Below, one piece after another: positions 45,501 through 60,500 of a stretch of DNA of 64,000 bases. The notes under the pieces were generated by a model, which was not told the origin of the DNA, did no database searches, and saw only the letters and a program-made list of their open reading frames with translations. The position numbers and the translations under genes were made by a program. Position 1 is the stretch's first letter. Each line of letters begins with the position of its first letter. The stretch comes from Paenibacillus peoriae (GTDB lineage: Bacteria; Bacillota; Bacilli; Paenibacillales; Paenibacillaceae), in contig NZ_CP092831.1 of the NCBI RefSeq assembly GCF_022531965.1, positions 48,501 through 112,500 of the forward strand, written 5' to 3'.

Positions 45501-48500
45501 ATTCCATCAAGGCCATTCAGGTGTCGTCACGGTTACTGCAGGCCGGCTATCGGTTAGAGATGAAGCAACTGTTCAAATCGCCAACCATTGCCGAGCTAGG
45601 CGCGGAAATACAGACGGCTGTGCACATGGCTGAACAGGGAGTTGTGCGTGGAGCGACTCGCTTGACTCCAGTCCAACAGTGGTTCTTTGGCCGGAAGCAG
45701 GCAGAGCCTCATCACTTCAATCAAGCGGTTATGCTGTATCGTGAACAGGGATTTGAGGAAAAGGCCTTGCATCAGGTGCTGAGAAAACTTGCTGAGCATC
45801 ATGACGCCCTTCGCATGGTTTTCCGTCAGACAGAACATGGCTACGAAGCTTGGAATCGTGATCTTGAAGAAGGAGAGCTTTATAGTCTGTTCACCGCTGA
45901 TTTACGGAAAGAATCCGATCCAGTTGCAGCTATTACCTCGCTGTCGGATGACATTCAGCGCAGTATCAATCTGGCAGAAGGTCCACTGCTGAAGTTAGGA
46001 CTTTTCCATTGTCAGGATGGAGACCACCTTCTGATCGTGATCCACCATTTGGTGGTAGATGGAGTATCCTGGCGGATTTTGTTCGAGGACATCGCAGCAG
46101 GCTATGAGCAGGTGATTCAAGGCCAAGCACTGACACTCCCGCAGAAGACGGATTCCTTCCGTGACTGGGGTGACGCCCTTGCTCGTTATTCGGAAGGCCC
46201 TGAAATGGAGACTCATCGGGCGTATTGGAGAGAGCTGAAGGATCAGCCACTCGAACAGTTGCCGAAGGATGAGGCTGTGGAAAGCCTTCTTTTACAGGAT
46301 AGCAAAGTAGTAACAGCACAATGGACTATAGAAGAAACCGACCAATTGTTGAGAAAAGCCCACCGTGCTTATCAAACAGAGACGAATGATTTGCTATTGA
46401 CTGCTCTAGGCATGGCGATATCCAAGTGGTCTGGGATCGAAAAGGTTGCTGTGAATCTGGAAGGGCACGGTCGTGAGCCGATTATACCGAATATTGACAT
46501 CACCCGTACCGTCGGCTGGTTTACAAGTCAATATCCGGTGATTTTAGACTTGGGGGATAACTCGGAAGTGGCCTCCTTGATCAAGTCTGTGAAAGAAGGG
46601 TTGCGCCGAATTCCGAACAAAGGTATTGGCTACGGGTTGCTCAAAACGGTGGCAAGTCAGTTGGATGAAGATAGCTTCAGCTTGCAACCTGAGATTTCTT
46701 TTAACTATCTGGGGCAATTTGATCAGGATTTGCAAGGAGGCTCATTGCAGATCTCTCCTTATCCGACCGGAAGCGCGCAAAGCTTGTTGGAGGAACCGGC
46801 CTATACGCTAGATATCAATGGCATGGTGACGGACGGAGCCCTGACTCTGACGATGACTTATAACGGAAAACAGTATAAGTCATCTACGATGGAACAGCTC
46901 GCTGGATATATTGAAGAAAGCCTGCGGGAGCTTCTCCAGCATTGCGTAACCCAAGAGAAAACCGTATTGACACCAAGCGACGTGCTTGCGAAGGGTCTAA
47001 GCATTGCCGACCTGGAGGAGCTTTCTAAGCAGACCAGCCACATAGGCGATATTGAGAATGTATATAGTCTGACACCGATGCAGAAGGGCATGCTGTTCCA
47101 TGATATGTTTGAGCCGCATACGGGTGCTTATTTTGAGCAGGCTGCCTTTGACTTTAAGGGTAGCTTTGATCCGACCGCCTTCGGACACAGTCTGGATGCA
47201 GTGGTGGAGCGTCATGCTATCCTGCGTACGAACTTTTACAGCGGATGGGGCAGCGAGCCTTTGCAGGTTGTATTTCGGCACAGAGGCGCTAAATTGGTGT
47301 ACGAAGACCTGCGGGAGATGAATGCATCGCAGCGCGAAGCTTACCTGAAGACATTTGGTGCTAAGGATAAAGCACTGGGCTTTAACCTGGCTGAAGATGA
47401 GCTTCTGCGTGTATCCATTTTGCACACAGATGAAGAGAGCTTCCGTCTCTTATGGAGCTTTCACCACATCGTCATGGATGGGTGGTGTGTTCCGTTAATT
47501 ACGCAGGAGGTATTTGAACACTATTTTGCGCTCCTGGAAGGAAGAGAGCCTCACCTGGCAGAGGTTCAGCCGTATAGCCGGTATATTGAATGGCTCGAAC
47601 AGCAGGATGAAGCAGCTGCGGCCGACTATTGGAGCCGATATCTGGCCGGTTATGAACAACAGACGCTTTTACCTCAAGTCGGTGGAGCAGCTAAAGGAGA
47701 AGGCTATGTAGCAGAGAAGCTGAATTATCCTGTCAGCAGGGAATTGACTGAACGCCTGGAAAAGGTGGCCAGAGATGCTCATGTCACGATGAATATATTG
47801 CTGCAGTCCATCTGGGGCGTTGCGCTTCAACGCTATAACGGTAGTCGGGATGTTGTATACGGAAGTGTAGTATCAGGCAGACCAGCAGAAATTCCGGGCA
47901 TTGATCGGATGATCGGTTTGTTCATTAATACAATACCAGTTCGTGTGAAGACGGAAGAGAATCTCCCCTTCACAGTCCTAATGAAGCAACAGCAGGAGCA
48001 GTATATGGCTTCTCATATGTATGACACCTACCCGTTGTTTGAGATTCAGGCTCAGACGGACCAAAAGCAGGATCTCATCTCTCATATTATGGTGTTTGAG
48101 AATTATCCTGTGGAAGAGGAAGTAGAGAGTTTGGGAGGTGGTGAGGCTGCCTTTGAGATTGAGGAAGCGGAGCTTCTTGAACAAACGAATTACGATTTTA
48201 ACTTAATTGTTCTACCGGGCAAAGAGATGAGATTGTTGTTCCAATACAATGCGCTCGTCTATGATCCAGCCACGATCGAGCAAATCAAGGGCCACTTGTT
48301 CCACCTGATGGAACAAATTGTGGAGAATCCTGCAATTTCCGTGGATGCTCTAGAATTAGTCACGCCGCAGGAGAAAGAACAGATTCTGAACGTATGGGGA
48401 AATACAACAGGCATTTACGAGCAATGTAACACGTTCCACGGGCTGTTGGAGGAACAGGCGGGACGAACGCCAGACGCGACTGCCCTTTTGTTTGGGGACG

Positions 48501-51500
48501 AGATGCTGACCTACGCCGAGCTCAATGCAAAAGCCAATGGACTGGCGAGAAGGCTCCGTACTCAGGGAATCAAGACGGGAGATCTGGTGGGACTGATTGC
48601 TGAACGGTCGCTCGAAATGATCGTTGGGATCTACGGCATTATGAAAGCCGGGGGTGCCTATGTTCCAATCGATCCAGAGTATCCGAAAGAACGAATCAGT
48701 TACATGCTTGAAGATTCTGGGGCGAAGCTGATCCTTACACAGGCCCATCTCTTGGAGCATCTCGGATGGACGGAAAATGTTTTGCTGCTGGATGAATCAT
48801 CGACCTATGATGCCGACACCTCGAATTTGGAGGCTACTGCCGGCCCGGATGATCTGGCTTACGTGATCTACACTTCAGGTACGACGGGTCAGCCTAAGGG
48901 CGTATTAGTCGAGCATCGGGGACTACCCAATCTTTCGGACGTATACGGGACACACTTCGAAGTTACACCGCAGGATCGGATCGTTCAGTTTGCAAGCCTG
49001 TCGTTTGATGCATCGGTTTCGGAAATTTTAACGGCGCTGAGCCACGGGGCTGTTCTGTGCATCCCTTCTCCACAAGATATTTTAGATCATGCCCTGTTCG
49101 AGCAGTTCATGAACGATAAGGGGATTACGGTAGCGACTTTGCCACCCGCTTACGCTATCCACCTTGATCCAGAGCGTTTGCCAACACTGCGGTGCTTGCT
49201 AACCGCTGGATCGGCCGCATCGATCGAGTTGATCGAAGAGTGGAGGAAGCATGTACGTTACTCTAATGGCTATGGCCCAACAGAGGACTCCGTATGCACC
49301 ACAATCTGGTCTGTCCCGGACAGTGAGGGAGCAACGGATATTGTATCTATTGGACGACCTATTGCTAACCATAGTGTGTACATCTTGGATGACCATTTTA
49401 GATTGCAACCTGTCGGTGTAGCTGGAGAGCTATGCATTTCGGGTATCGGGTTAGCGCGGGGGTATCATAACCAGCCTGAGTTAATGGATGAGAAGTTTGT
49501 GGACAATCCATTTGCCCCAGGAGAGCGTATGTATCGGACGGGTGACTTGGTTCGCTGGTTACCGAATGGAACCATCGAGTACTTAGGTCGAATAGATCAC
49601 CAAGTCAAAATCCGCGGCTATCGTATCGAGCTAGGCGAGGTAGAAGCACAAATGCTCAGAGTGCCGTCCGTTCAGGAAGTCGTGGCCATGGCTGTAGAGG
49701 GCAATGACGGCTACAAGGATCTAGTCGCTTACTTCGTAGCCGCTCAGAAACTTGAGGTATCCGAACTTCGGGCCGTCCTGTCGGAGATGTTACCTGGATA
49801 TATGATCCCTTCCCGCTTCATACAACTGGAGGATATGCCTCTGACGTCGAACGGAAAAATCGATCGAAAAGCGCTGCAGGGCGAGCGTGGATGGGCAGTT
49901 GCTTCATCTGAGGCTCCAAAGACACCTGTAGAAATGCAATTAGCCCAAATCTGGCAAGAGGTGCTAGGTGTAGAGAATGCGGGAGTGAAGGATAATTTCT
50001 TCCATTTTGGAGGTCATTCACTGCGTGCAGCCCTGCTAGTCTCACGAATTCGCAAGGAAATGAATCGCGAGATTAGTCTGAGAGCAGTGTTCGAGTCTCC
50101 TACTATTGAAGGATTGGCCCGTGCTATTGAGGGCTATACACCGCTGAATTTCGAAGAAATTCCTACAGCGGGAGCGAGAGAGCATTATCCATTGTCCTCG
50201 GCCCAAAAACGACTGTTTATTCTAAGTCAGCTGGAAGGTGGAGAGCTGAGCTACAATATGCCGGGTATTCTTACCGTTGAGGGAGCTTTGGATCGGGAAC
50301 GGCTAGAGCAGGCATTCCGTCGTCTGATTCATCGTCATGGTTCGCTGCGTACTCGTTTTGTGACCGTGAACGGTGAACCTGTACAGCAGCTCCTGACGGA
50401 TGTTCCGTTTGCTGTGGAATATGCGGAGTTGAGCGAGGAAGAGGCAGGAGCTACCCTTCAGCAGTTCGTCCGTCCTTTTGATCTGGGTGTAGCTCCATTG
50501 CTGCGGGTCGGCCTTATTCGAATTGCACATGAGCGCCATTTACTATTGTTTGACATGCACCATATTGTCTCAGATGGGGTTTCTATGAATATTCTCATAG
50601 AAGAGTTTCTCCGCTTCTACCAAGAGGAGGACGTACTTCCTGAGCTACAGATCCAGTACACAGACTATGCGGTATGGCAGCAAGAGCAGCTCGGAAGCGA
50701 GCGTCTTAAGGCCCAGGAGGCTTACTGGCTGGATGCTTTCCGCGGAAGCTTGCCAGTGCTGGATTTGCCAGGAGATGAAGTTCGTCCTGCGGTGCGAAGC
50801 TTTGCGGGCGATCGAATCGACTTCCAAATTGATTCTTCTCTGAGTGCTTCACTTCAGGAGCTGGCTACCCGAACGGGTTCCACTCTGTTCATGGTACTGC
50901 TGGCAGCCTATACAGCGCTCTTGCACAAGTACACAGGTCAGGAAGATGTCATCGTCGGTTCACCTGTGGCAGGAAGATCCCATGCGACACTCGAAGGCCT
51001 CATCGGTATGTTCGTCGGCACAGTGGCACTTCGTACTTATCCAGAAGGAGAGAAGCCTTTCGGGGCTTATCTGCAGGAAGTGAGGGAAACAGCGCTGCGG
51101 GCCTATGAAAACCAGGATTACCCGTTCGAGGAGCTGGTAGAAAAGCTGGAGCTTCAGCGTGATTTGAGCCGTAACCCACTATTTGATACCATGTTTGTCC
51201 TGCAAAATATCGATCAGGGAGAACAAGAAATAGAAGGATTGCGCTTCACTCCTTACGATAATGTACATCCGGCTGCCAAGTTCGATCTTACGTTGACCGT
51301 GAGTGAAGAAGCAGACGGGGCATTGAACTGCACGCTTGAGTATGCGACTGCGATCTACAAGCAAGAGACTGCTGATCGGATGGCAGGCCACTTTGTACAG
51401 CTTATTCGGGAAGCCATCGCCAATCCGGCACTGCCGTTGTCATCCCTTGATATCGTGACACCTCAGGAAAAATCAAGGCTGATGAAAGCGCCGGACGAAG

Positions 51501-54500
51501 CCAAGGCAGATTATCCTCGTGACAAGACGATCCATGCGCTGTTCGAGGAGCAGGCCGCACGTACTCCGAATGCAGTGGCAGTCGTATGTGAAGATGCAAC
51601 CCTGTCCTACATCGAGCTGAACGAGCGGGCCAATGGACTTGCCCGAACGCTGAGGGAACGTGGTTTGCAACCAGACGGTTTGGCTGGAATCATGGCGGAT
51701 CGTTCCCTTGAAATGGTGGTCGGAATTTTAGCCATCTTGAAAGCAGGCGGGGCCTATGTCCCTGTAGATCCTGAATATCCAGAAGACCGCATTCGCTTTA
51801 TGCTTGAGGATTCAGGAGCCAAGCTACTGCTGACACAAGCGCATCTGGAGCAACGGGTCTCCTTCGCCGGGGATATCGTAAGTCTGGACAAAACGGCTTC
51901 CTACAAGGAGGATGTCTCAAACCTGGAGTCTGCAGCCGGACCGGGGAATCTTGCCTACGTCATCTACACATCGGGTACGACAGGCAAGCCAAAGGGAACA
52001 CTGATTGAGCATAAAAATGTAGTTCGCTTGCTCTTTAATGATAAAAATATGTTTGACTTTGGTCCTCAGGATACGTGGACACTGTTCCATTCATTCTGTT
52101 TTGACTTCTCTGTATGGGAAATGTACGGAGCATTGCTGAACGGAGGACGGTTGGTCATCGTTCCATCGCTTACCGCGAAGAGTCCAGATCGTTTCTTACA
52201 ATTGCTTAAGGATCAGAAGGTCACCGTTTTGAACCAGACACCGACTTACTTCTACCAGTTGCTACAGGAAGAGCTCGGTCATCAGGCGGCAGAACTGAGC
52301 CTCCGTATGATTATCTTCGGTGGAGAGGCATTAGCTCCGGCCCTGCTCAAGGACTGGAGAACGAAGTATCCGCAAGTGCAGCTCATTAACATGTACGGCA
52401 TTACCGAAACGACCGTGCATGTAACCTACAAGGAAATTACAGAGTTGGAAATTGAACAGGGCCGCAGCAATATCGGCACCACGATTCCGACGCTGCGAGC
52501 GTACATTTTGGATGAACAACGCCGTCCACAGCCGATTGGCATTCCAGGTGAACTCTATGTGGCGGGCGTAGGTCTGGCGCGAGGTTATCTGAACCGACCG
52601 GAATTGACGGAAGAGAAGTTTGTCGCTCATCCGTTCGAAGCAGGCGAGCGTATGTACCGCTCGGGTGACTTGGCACGCTGGTTGCCGGATGGCAGCATGG
52701 AGTATTTGGGACGGATTGACCATCAGGTAAAAATCCGTGGTTACCGTATTGAGCTAGGTGAAGTGGAAGCGAAGCTGCTCCATGCTCCGTCTGTAAGAGA
52801 GGCCGTTGTGCTCGCCCAAGAGGATGGAAGTGGACAAAAAGTGCTTGTCGGCTATTTCACAGCCGATCAGATGCTGACGGTAGGAGAGTTGAGAAAAGCC
52901 TTGGCTGCCGAACTGCCGGCTTATATGATTCCATCTTACTTTATGCAATTGGAACAGCTGCCTTTGACACCAAATGGCAAACTGGATCGCAAAGCGCTTC
53001 CGGCTCCGGAGGCCAATGTGCAGACTGGAGCGGTTTATGAACCGCCAAGGACGAAGGCTGAGGAAGCTTTGGCTTCCGTATGGCAAGGTGTGCTGGGAGC
53101 ACAGCAGGTCGGCATCCACGATCATTTCTTCGACCTGGGTGGTGACTCCATCAAGGCGATTCAAGTGTCCTCGAGATTGTTCCAAGCTGGATATAAATTA
53201 GAGATGAAGGATCTCTTCAAATATCCGACAATTGCCGAGCTCAGCCCGTATCTTCAGGCAGCCGGACGTACAGCGGAACAGGGCGAAATTAAGGGTGCAG
53301 CAGAGTTAATGCCAATTCAGCGCTGGTTCTTTGAACGCCATACAGCGGAGCCGCACCATTATAATCATGCCGTCATGCTCTATCGGAAAGACGGCTTTGA
53401 TGAGGCTGCACTCCGATTGACAATGGACCAAATTGCGATCCATCATGACGCGCTGCGCATGGTTTTCCGGCCTACAGAAGCTGGATACGCAGCTTGGAAT
53501 CGGGGAACGGATGAAGGCGAGCTCTACACATTGGACATTGCTGATATGCGGCAGGCGGAAGACCAGACAGCTGCGGTTCAGGCCCAAGCCAATGCCATTC
53601 AGGCAAGCTTTGACTTGGAAGGTGGCCCACTGTTCAAGCTAGGCCTGTTCCATTGTGAAGATGGCGATCATTTGTTGATTGTCATTCATCACCTCTTGGT
53701 TGACGGTGTGTCCTGGCGCATCCTGTTTGAAGACATTGCAACAGGATACGAGCAGGCGTTGAATGGACAAACGATTGTTCTTCCGCAAAAGACCGATTCG
53801 TATCTTGTATGGTCCGAGCAAGCGGCGAAGTATGCAGCAGGTCCTGCCCTGGACGAGGAGCGTTCATACTGGCAGCAGATTGAGGAGACGCTTCTGGCTC
53901 CACTGCCCAAGGATAAGGATCAGGAGCCAGGCACCGTTCGGGATACCGAGTCGGTTACGGTAACGTGGTCTGCTGAAGAAACAGAGCTGCTGTTGCGACA
54001 AGCAAACCGGGCTTATCATACGGAGACGAATGATTTACTCTTGACTGCTCTGGGAGCAGCTATTCAGCGCTGGACAGGCATGGAGCAGGTTCTGGTTAAC
54101 CTTGAAGGACATGGACGGGAAATGATCATACCAGATCTGGATATTACCCGTACCGTGGGCTGGTTCACAACTCAGTACCCTGTTCTGCTGAACCTGCAAG
54201 ATGGGCAGGAAGTATCTACCCGGATCAAGCGCATCAAGGAGAATTTGCGAGAGGTTCCGCACAAAGGTATCGGCTACGGTCTGCTGAAATATATGGCACC
54301 GGAAAAAGACACTCGATTCAGCGTAGAACCAGAAGTTTCCTTCAACTATCTTGGACAGTTTGACCAGGATTTGGAGGGGAATGCTCTTAGCTTGTCTACA
54401 CATTCAGTCGGTAAGGCGCTCAGCGATCTCACACCACAGCAATATGCTCTGGATGTGAATGGCATGATTGCTGAAGGACAGCTATCACTGACGATTACGT

Positions 54501-57500
54501 ACAGCAACAGGCAGTATCGTAACGAGACGGTGAGTCATTTTGCTGAATTATTACAGTCAAGCCTTAGTGAGGTCATCCGGCATTGTGTAGCTCAGGAGTG
54601 TTCACAGCTTACACCTAGTGATGTTCTGTTCCAAGGATTAACATTGGAGCAGCTTGATCGACTTACGGCGCAGACGGCTCATATCGGAGAGATTGAGGAT
54701 GTGTACAAGCTGACGGCAATGCAGAAGGGCATGCTGTTTCACAGCCTGCTGGAGCCGGATTCCTCTTCATACTTCGAACAGGCAACGTTTGAGATGCGTG
54801 GCAGCTTCGATGTAGATATCTTCTTCGAGAGCTTCCAGGCTTTGGTGCAACGACATGCCATACTACGTACCGGCTTTTACAACAACATTGCGGATGTACC
54901 GCTGCAAGTTGTCTTTAAGCAACGGTTAATCCCTCTGCACTACGTAGATTTGCGCGACGCATCTATGCAGGAACAAGAAGCCCGGATCAAGGCTTATATT
55001 GCTGAAGATATGGTTAAGGGGTTCAGCTTGTCAGATGATCCGCTGATGCGAGTGACCGTCTTGCAGAAGGATCAAAGCTGTCTTGTATTGTGGAGCTTCC
55101 ACCATATTGTTATGGATGGCTGGTGTATCCCGATCATTACACAGGAGCTGTTCGATTATTATTCTGCCAAGAAACAGCAATTACAGCCTGTCCTGCCGCC
55201 AGCTCAGCCCTATAGCCGTTATATCGAGTGGCTTGATGCACAGGATGATCAAGAAGCTTCAACATATTGGAGCCAATATCTCGAAGATTATGACGGGAAT
55301 ACCGTATTGCCGGAAGGTAAAACGAAATCTCAAGCCAAAGAAGCGGGCTATGTCCTAAAAGAGCATGTTCTCCATCTGGGTGCATCTTTGACCGGTAAAA
55401 TGGATGTTGTCGCGAAGCGCAATCACGTGACCGTCAACACACTCATGCAGACAGCTTGGGGACTGATTCTTCAACGTTATAATGCCAGCTCGGATGTCGT
55501 TTTCGGCGGCGTTGTGTCGGGTAGACCGGCTGAGATTGCAGGGATCGAGAATATGGTGGGTCTGTTTATTAATACAGTACCTATCCGTGTACAGTCATCC
55601 AAAGACGAGGCTTTCGTCGAGGTAATGAAACGTACACAGGCACAATCATTGGCTGGTCGTGTCTACGATACCTATCCACTGTATGAGATTCAGGGGAAAA
55701 CAACCCAAAAGCAGGACCTGATTTCTCATATTATGATCTTTGAAAATTACCCGCTCGACGAACAGGTGGAGCAATCGGGTAATCAAACGGAGGACAATCT
55801 CGAAGTTGCCAACTTCACCATGTTTGAACAAACCAACTATGACTTTAACCTGGTTGTGATTCCAGGCGAAGACATTAAGGTCTGCATTCGCTACAATGCT
55901 TCGGTCTACGAGCAAGAAAGCATTGTGCGAATCGGAGGACATTTATTGCAAATGCTCGATCAGGTAGCTACTCATCCGCAAGCGACGATACAGGAACTGG
56001 AGATTGTAACATCTGAGGAACGGACAAACCTGCTTGACTGGGGTGGCAAGGCTCATGTCTACCCAAGTGATCAGGGCCTGCATACCTTGTTTGAGGAACA
56101 GGTGGCCCGTACGCCGGATAAGATCGCGGCAATAAGCGGCGACATCCAGATCACATATCGGGAGCTGAACGAGCAGGCGAACAGACTAGCTTCCACCTTG
56201 ATAGCCCAAGGACTACGGAGTGAACAAGTAGTGGGGCTGTTGGCGGATCGGTCAGTGGAACTGCTGGTTGCCATCATGGGGGTACTCAAAGCGGGCGGAG
56301 CCTATGTACCGATTGATCCTGAATATCCGCAGGAGCGGATTCAGTATATTCTGAAGGACTCTGGCGCTGAGATTCTGCTCACACAGAGCCACCTGACGAA
56401 ACTAGCGGCCTTTGAGGGAATGGTTATGGAATTGGATGCCCCGCACATCTACGGAGCTGGAGTGAATAATCCTAATATTCCTGTGAGAGGAAACGATTTG
56501 GTGTATCTAATCTATACTTCGGGTACAACAGGAAATCCGAAGGGAACCATGATTAACCATAAAGGAATCGTGAACTACATCTGGTGGGCCAATAAAGTCT
56601 ATTGTGCAGGGCAACCAACGGACTTCCCGCTGTATTCGTCCATTTCGTTTGACTTGACGATGACATCAATGTTTACTCCGTTAATAAATGGAGGAATAGT
56701 ACGGATTTATGATGGTATAGATAAAGCGGAGGTTGTTCAGCATATTTTGCGCGAAAATGCGGTGGATATTCTCAAGCTGACGCCGACGCATCTCAGTCTG
56801 ATTAAAGATATGACCATCCCGGTAGAGAGTCGCATTCAGCAGCTTATTGTGGGTGGAGAGAATCTGACCACACATTTGTCAAAAACGATTACCGACCTCT
56901 TTGGTGGCAATATCAAAATCTACAATGAATATGGACCAACCGAAACGGTCGTCGGCTGCATGATTCACCTGTACGATCCTGCGAAGGATACACGGGAATC
57001 CGTACCGATTGGTTTGCCGTCAGACAATATATACATTCATATCCTGGATGAACAGCTTCGTCTCGTACCGTTAGGTGTGGAGGGCGAAATGTACATCGCC
57101 GGGGACGGAGTAGCCCGTGGATACCTGAACCGTCCGGATCTTACCGCAGAAAAATTCATTAGGAATCCGTTCGCTGCGGAAGGAAATATGTATCGCACCG
57201 GAGATTTGGCTCGTCGCCTTCCTAATGGAGACATTGAGTACATTGGGCGTATTGACCATCAAGTCAAAATACGGGGCTATCGTATTGAGCTTGGTGAGAT
57301 TGAGGCCAAGTTGCTGGATATGCCCCTTGTCGAGGAAGCTCTCGTTGTTGCGTGGGCAGACGCCAATGGACAGAAGTCTCTGTGTGCTTACTTTGTAGCG
57401 GATCGCGAAATGTCTGTCAGCGAGCTGAGAAACGAACTGTCTGCCGGACTGCCTGCATATATGATTCCGTCTTACTTCGTACAACTGGACGTGATGCCTC

Positions 57501-60500
57501 TGACACCGAATGGCAAACTGGATCGCAAGGCACTGCCTGAACCGAACTCGGGTATAAAGGCGGGAGCAGACTTTACCGCTCCGCGGACGGATGTGGAGAA
57601 CATTTTGGCTTCAATCTGGCAAGGTGTACTTGGCGTGCCGCTTGTCGGCATTCATGATAATTTCTTTGAACTTGGAGGTGACTCGATCAAATCCATTCAA
57701 GTATCCTCAAGGCTTCTTCAAGCAGGCTACAAGCTTGAAATGAAGGATTTGTTCGGTTATCCGACAATTGCAGAGTTGGCGCAGCGCGTTAGTGTGGTCA
57801 GCCGAATTGCGGACCAAAGCGAGGTACACGGATCGGTAAGACTGGGACCTGCTCAGCACAGATTCTTCGATGAACAGTCAATGGATCTGCATCACTTTAA
57901 TCAGTCGGTCATGTTGTACCGACGGGATGGCTTCAATACCGATGCGCTCGCCGAGGTTGTTCGGACAATTGCAGAGCATCATGATGCTTTACGACTGGTG
58001 TTCCGCCAAGGAGAGCAGGGATTGGAGGCCTGGAACCGGAGCGTAGGTGAGGGTGAACTCTATAGCCTCCAAATCCACGACCTGCGGGATGAGACAGACC
58101 CGGCTTCAGCAATAGAAGCGGGTGCGGAAGCCATTCAGCGCAGCATCTCTCTGGAGGATGGACCTCTCTTTAGACTGGGTCTGTTCCGCTGTGCGGAAGG
58201 CGAACATCTGTTGATCGTTATTCATCATCTGGCTGTGGATGGCGTATCCTGGCGTATCCTCTTTGAGGACCTGCAGGAAGGCTACGAGCAGGCAGCACGT
58301 GGAGAAGCAGTCAAGCTTCCGCAGAAGACGGATTCGTACCGTGCATGGGTTGAGGGAATCACACAATTTGCTAACAGCCCGGCGGCTGAACAAGAACTCA
58401 GCTATTGGGCAGAGGTAGAAGGAGATGGCTTTGTCCCTCTTCCCAAAGACAAGGTAGATGGCGCACTTCTCATCAAGGATAGCGAGGCTATCACGGTCAG
58501 ATGGTCACCAGAAGAGACAGAGCAGTTCCTGAAAGAAGCGAACCGTACTTACAATACGGAGGTCAACGATCTGCTCCTGACAGCCCTTGGTATGGCTGTT
58601 CACGAGTGGACGGGAATCGAACGTGTAGGCATCCTTCTGGAGGGACATGGGCGGGAGCCTGTTGTACCGGAACTGGATATTACTCGCACAATAGGCTGGT
58701 TTACAAGTCAATACCCTGTCGCCCTTGAGATGGACGGGGAATTGGAGATCGGGGCCAGAATCAAGCATGTAAAGGAAGGCTTGCGTCGTATCCCGAACAA
58801 AGGTGTCGGATATGGGATTTTGAAATATTTAAGCGACAGTCCCGATACCTCCTCCTTCTCGGCTGAACCGGAGATTACGTTCAACTACTTGGGTCAGTTC
58901 GATCAGGATCTTGCAGGAGGGACGATGGAAGTATCGCCTTACTCCGTAGGACCTGAGGTCAGTGAGCAGATGGTGCAGCATCAGGCATTGAACATTAATG
59001 GACTGATTGCCGAAGGGCAGCTTCAACTCTCGGTCAGCTATAACCATCATCAGTTCCACGGGGAGTCCGTGGCTAAGTTTGTTGGCATTCTGAAGAACTG
59101 TCTTAGTGAAGTCATTGGACATTGCGTAAGTAAGGAAAGAACAGAACTAACACCAAGCGATGTACTCCTCAAAGATATCAGCTTGGAAAAGATTGAGGAG
59201 TTAGAAGAGCAGACACGGCATATCGGTAGTATTGAGAATATGTATAAACTGACGCCGATGCAAAAGGGGATGTTGTTCCACAGCTTGCTGGAGGCTCATT
59301 CAGAGGTCTACTTTGAGCAGGCCACATTTGAAATTCAGGGAGTGTTCTATCCTGAGGTTTTCAAACGCAGCTTACAGCAACTGATGAAACGGCATGCCAT
59401 ATTGAGAACGAATTTCCATGCTGGATGGGGCGATTTCCCTATACAGATTGTGTTCAAAGAAAGAGCATGCGATTTCGTATACGAGGATTTGCATGAGCTG
59501 GATTCCGCTGAAATAGAAGCGCGTCTTGCAGCTTATGTTGCCCAAGACAAAGCAAGAGGCTTTGATCTTGCGAATGAAGCCTTGCTGCGTGTTGCTATTC
59601 TACGTACTGCAAAAGAGCATTACCATCTGTTGTGGAGCTCTCATCACATCATTTTGGATGGCTGGTGTATGCCACTTGTGCTCCAGGAAGTGTTTGAAAC
59701 ATACGGAGCTCTACGTGAGCAAAGGGAACCTGAGCTTCCTGTAGCAGCATCGTACAGCCAGTACATTCAATGGTTGGAGAAACAAGGCGAGGAAGAGGCA
59801 TCCTCTTACTGGAGAGGGTACCTGAAAGGCTACGAGCAGCAGACGAAGCTGCCACAAGCCATCACACAGCCATCGGCAAAAGCAGAGGCCTATGTGTCGG
59901 AGAAGCTGGTATTCACGTTGGATGCGGAACTGACCGATCGCCTGGAACAGGTGGCCAAACAACATCAGGTGACAATGAATACGCTGATGCAAGCAGCCTG
60001 GGGAATCGTGCTGCAGCGCTACAATAGAAGCCAGGATATCGTCTTCGGAAGTGTGGTATCGGGAAGACCTGCCGAGATTCCGGGTATCGAAAGCATGATC
60101 GGTCTCTTCATTAATACAGTTCCAGTTCGGGTTCAGGCCGAGGGAAGCGATACGTTCTCCCATGTGATGAAAAGACAGCAGGAATTATATTTGGCAGGAC
60201 ATGCTTATGATTCCTATCCGCTCTATGAGATTCAAGCACAGAGCGAACAAAAGCAAGATTTGATTTCTCATATTATGGTGTTCGAAAATTACCCGGTAGA
60301 AGAGCATCTGGAAGAGAAAATTGCCAGTGAAGAGGCTGAATACAAAATTACAGATGTTCAGATGTTTGAACAGACGAATTATGATTTTAACCTTATTGTG
60401 CTGCCGGGACGTAGTCTGGAGTTCTTGTATCGATATAATGCTCGCGTCTATAACCGGGAGAGCGTGGAACGGATTCAAGGACACTTGACGAGAATTCTGA

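Noticed and set aside
52331..53185. Long minus-strand open frames opposite fusA (several, including 41807-42400)
   Set aside because: They are frames mirrored from a strongly coding strand, lack ribosome sites, recur opposite homologous domains, and resemble no protein family.
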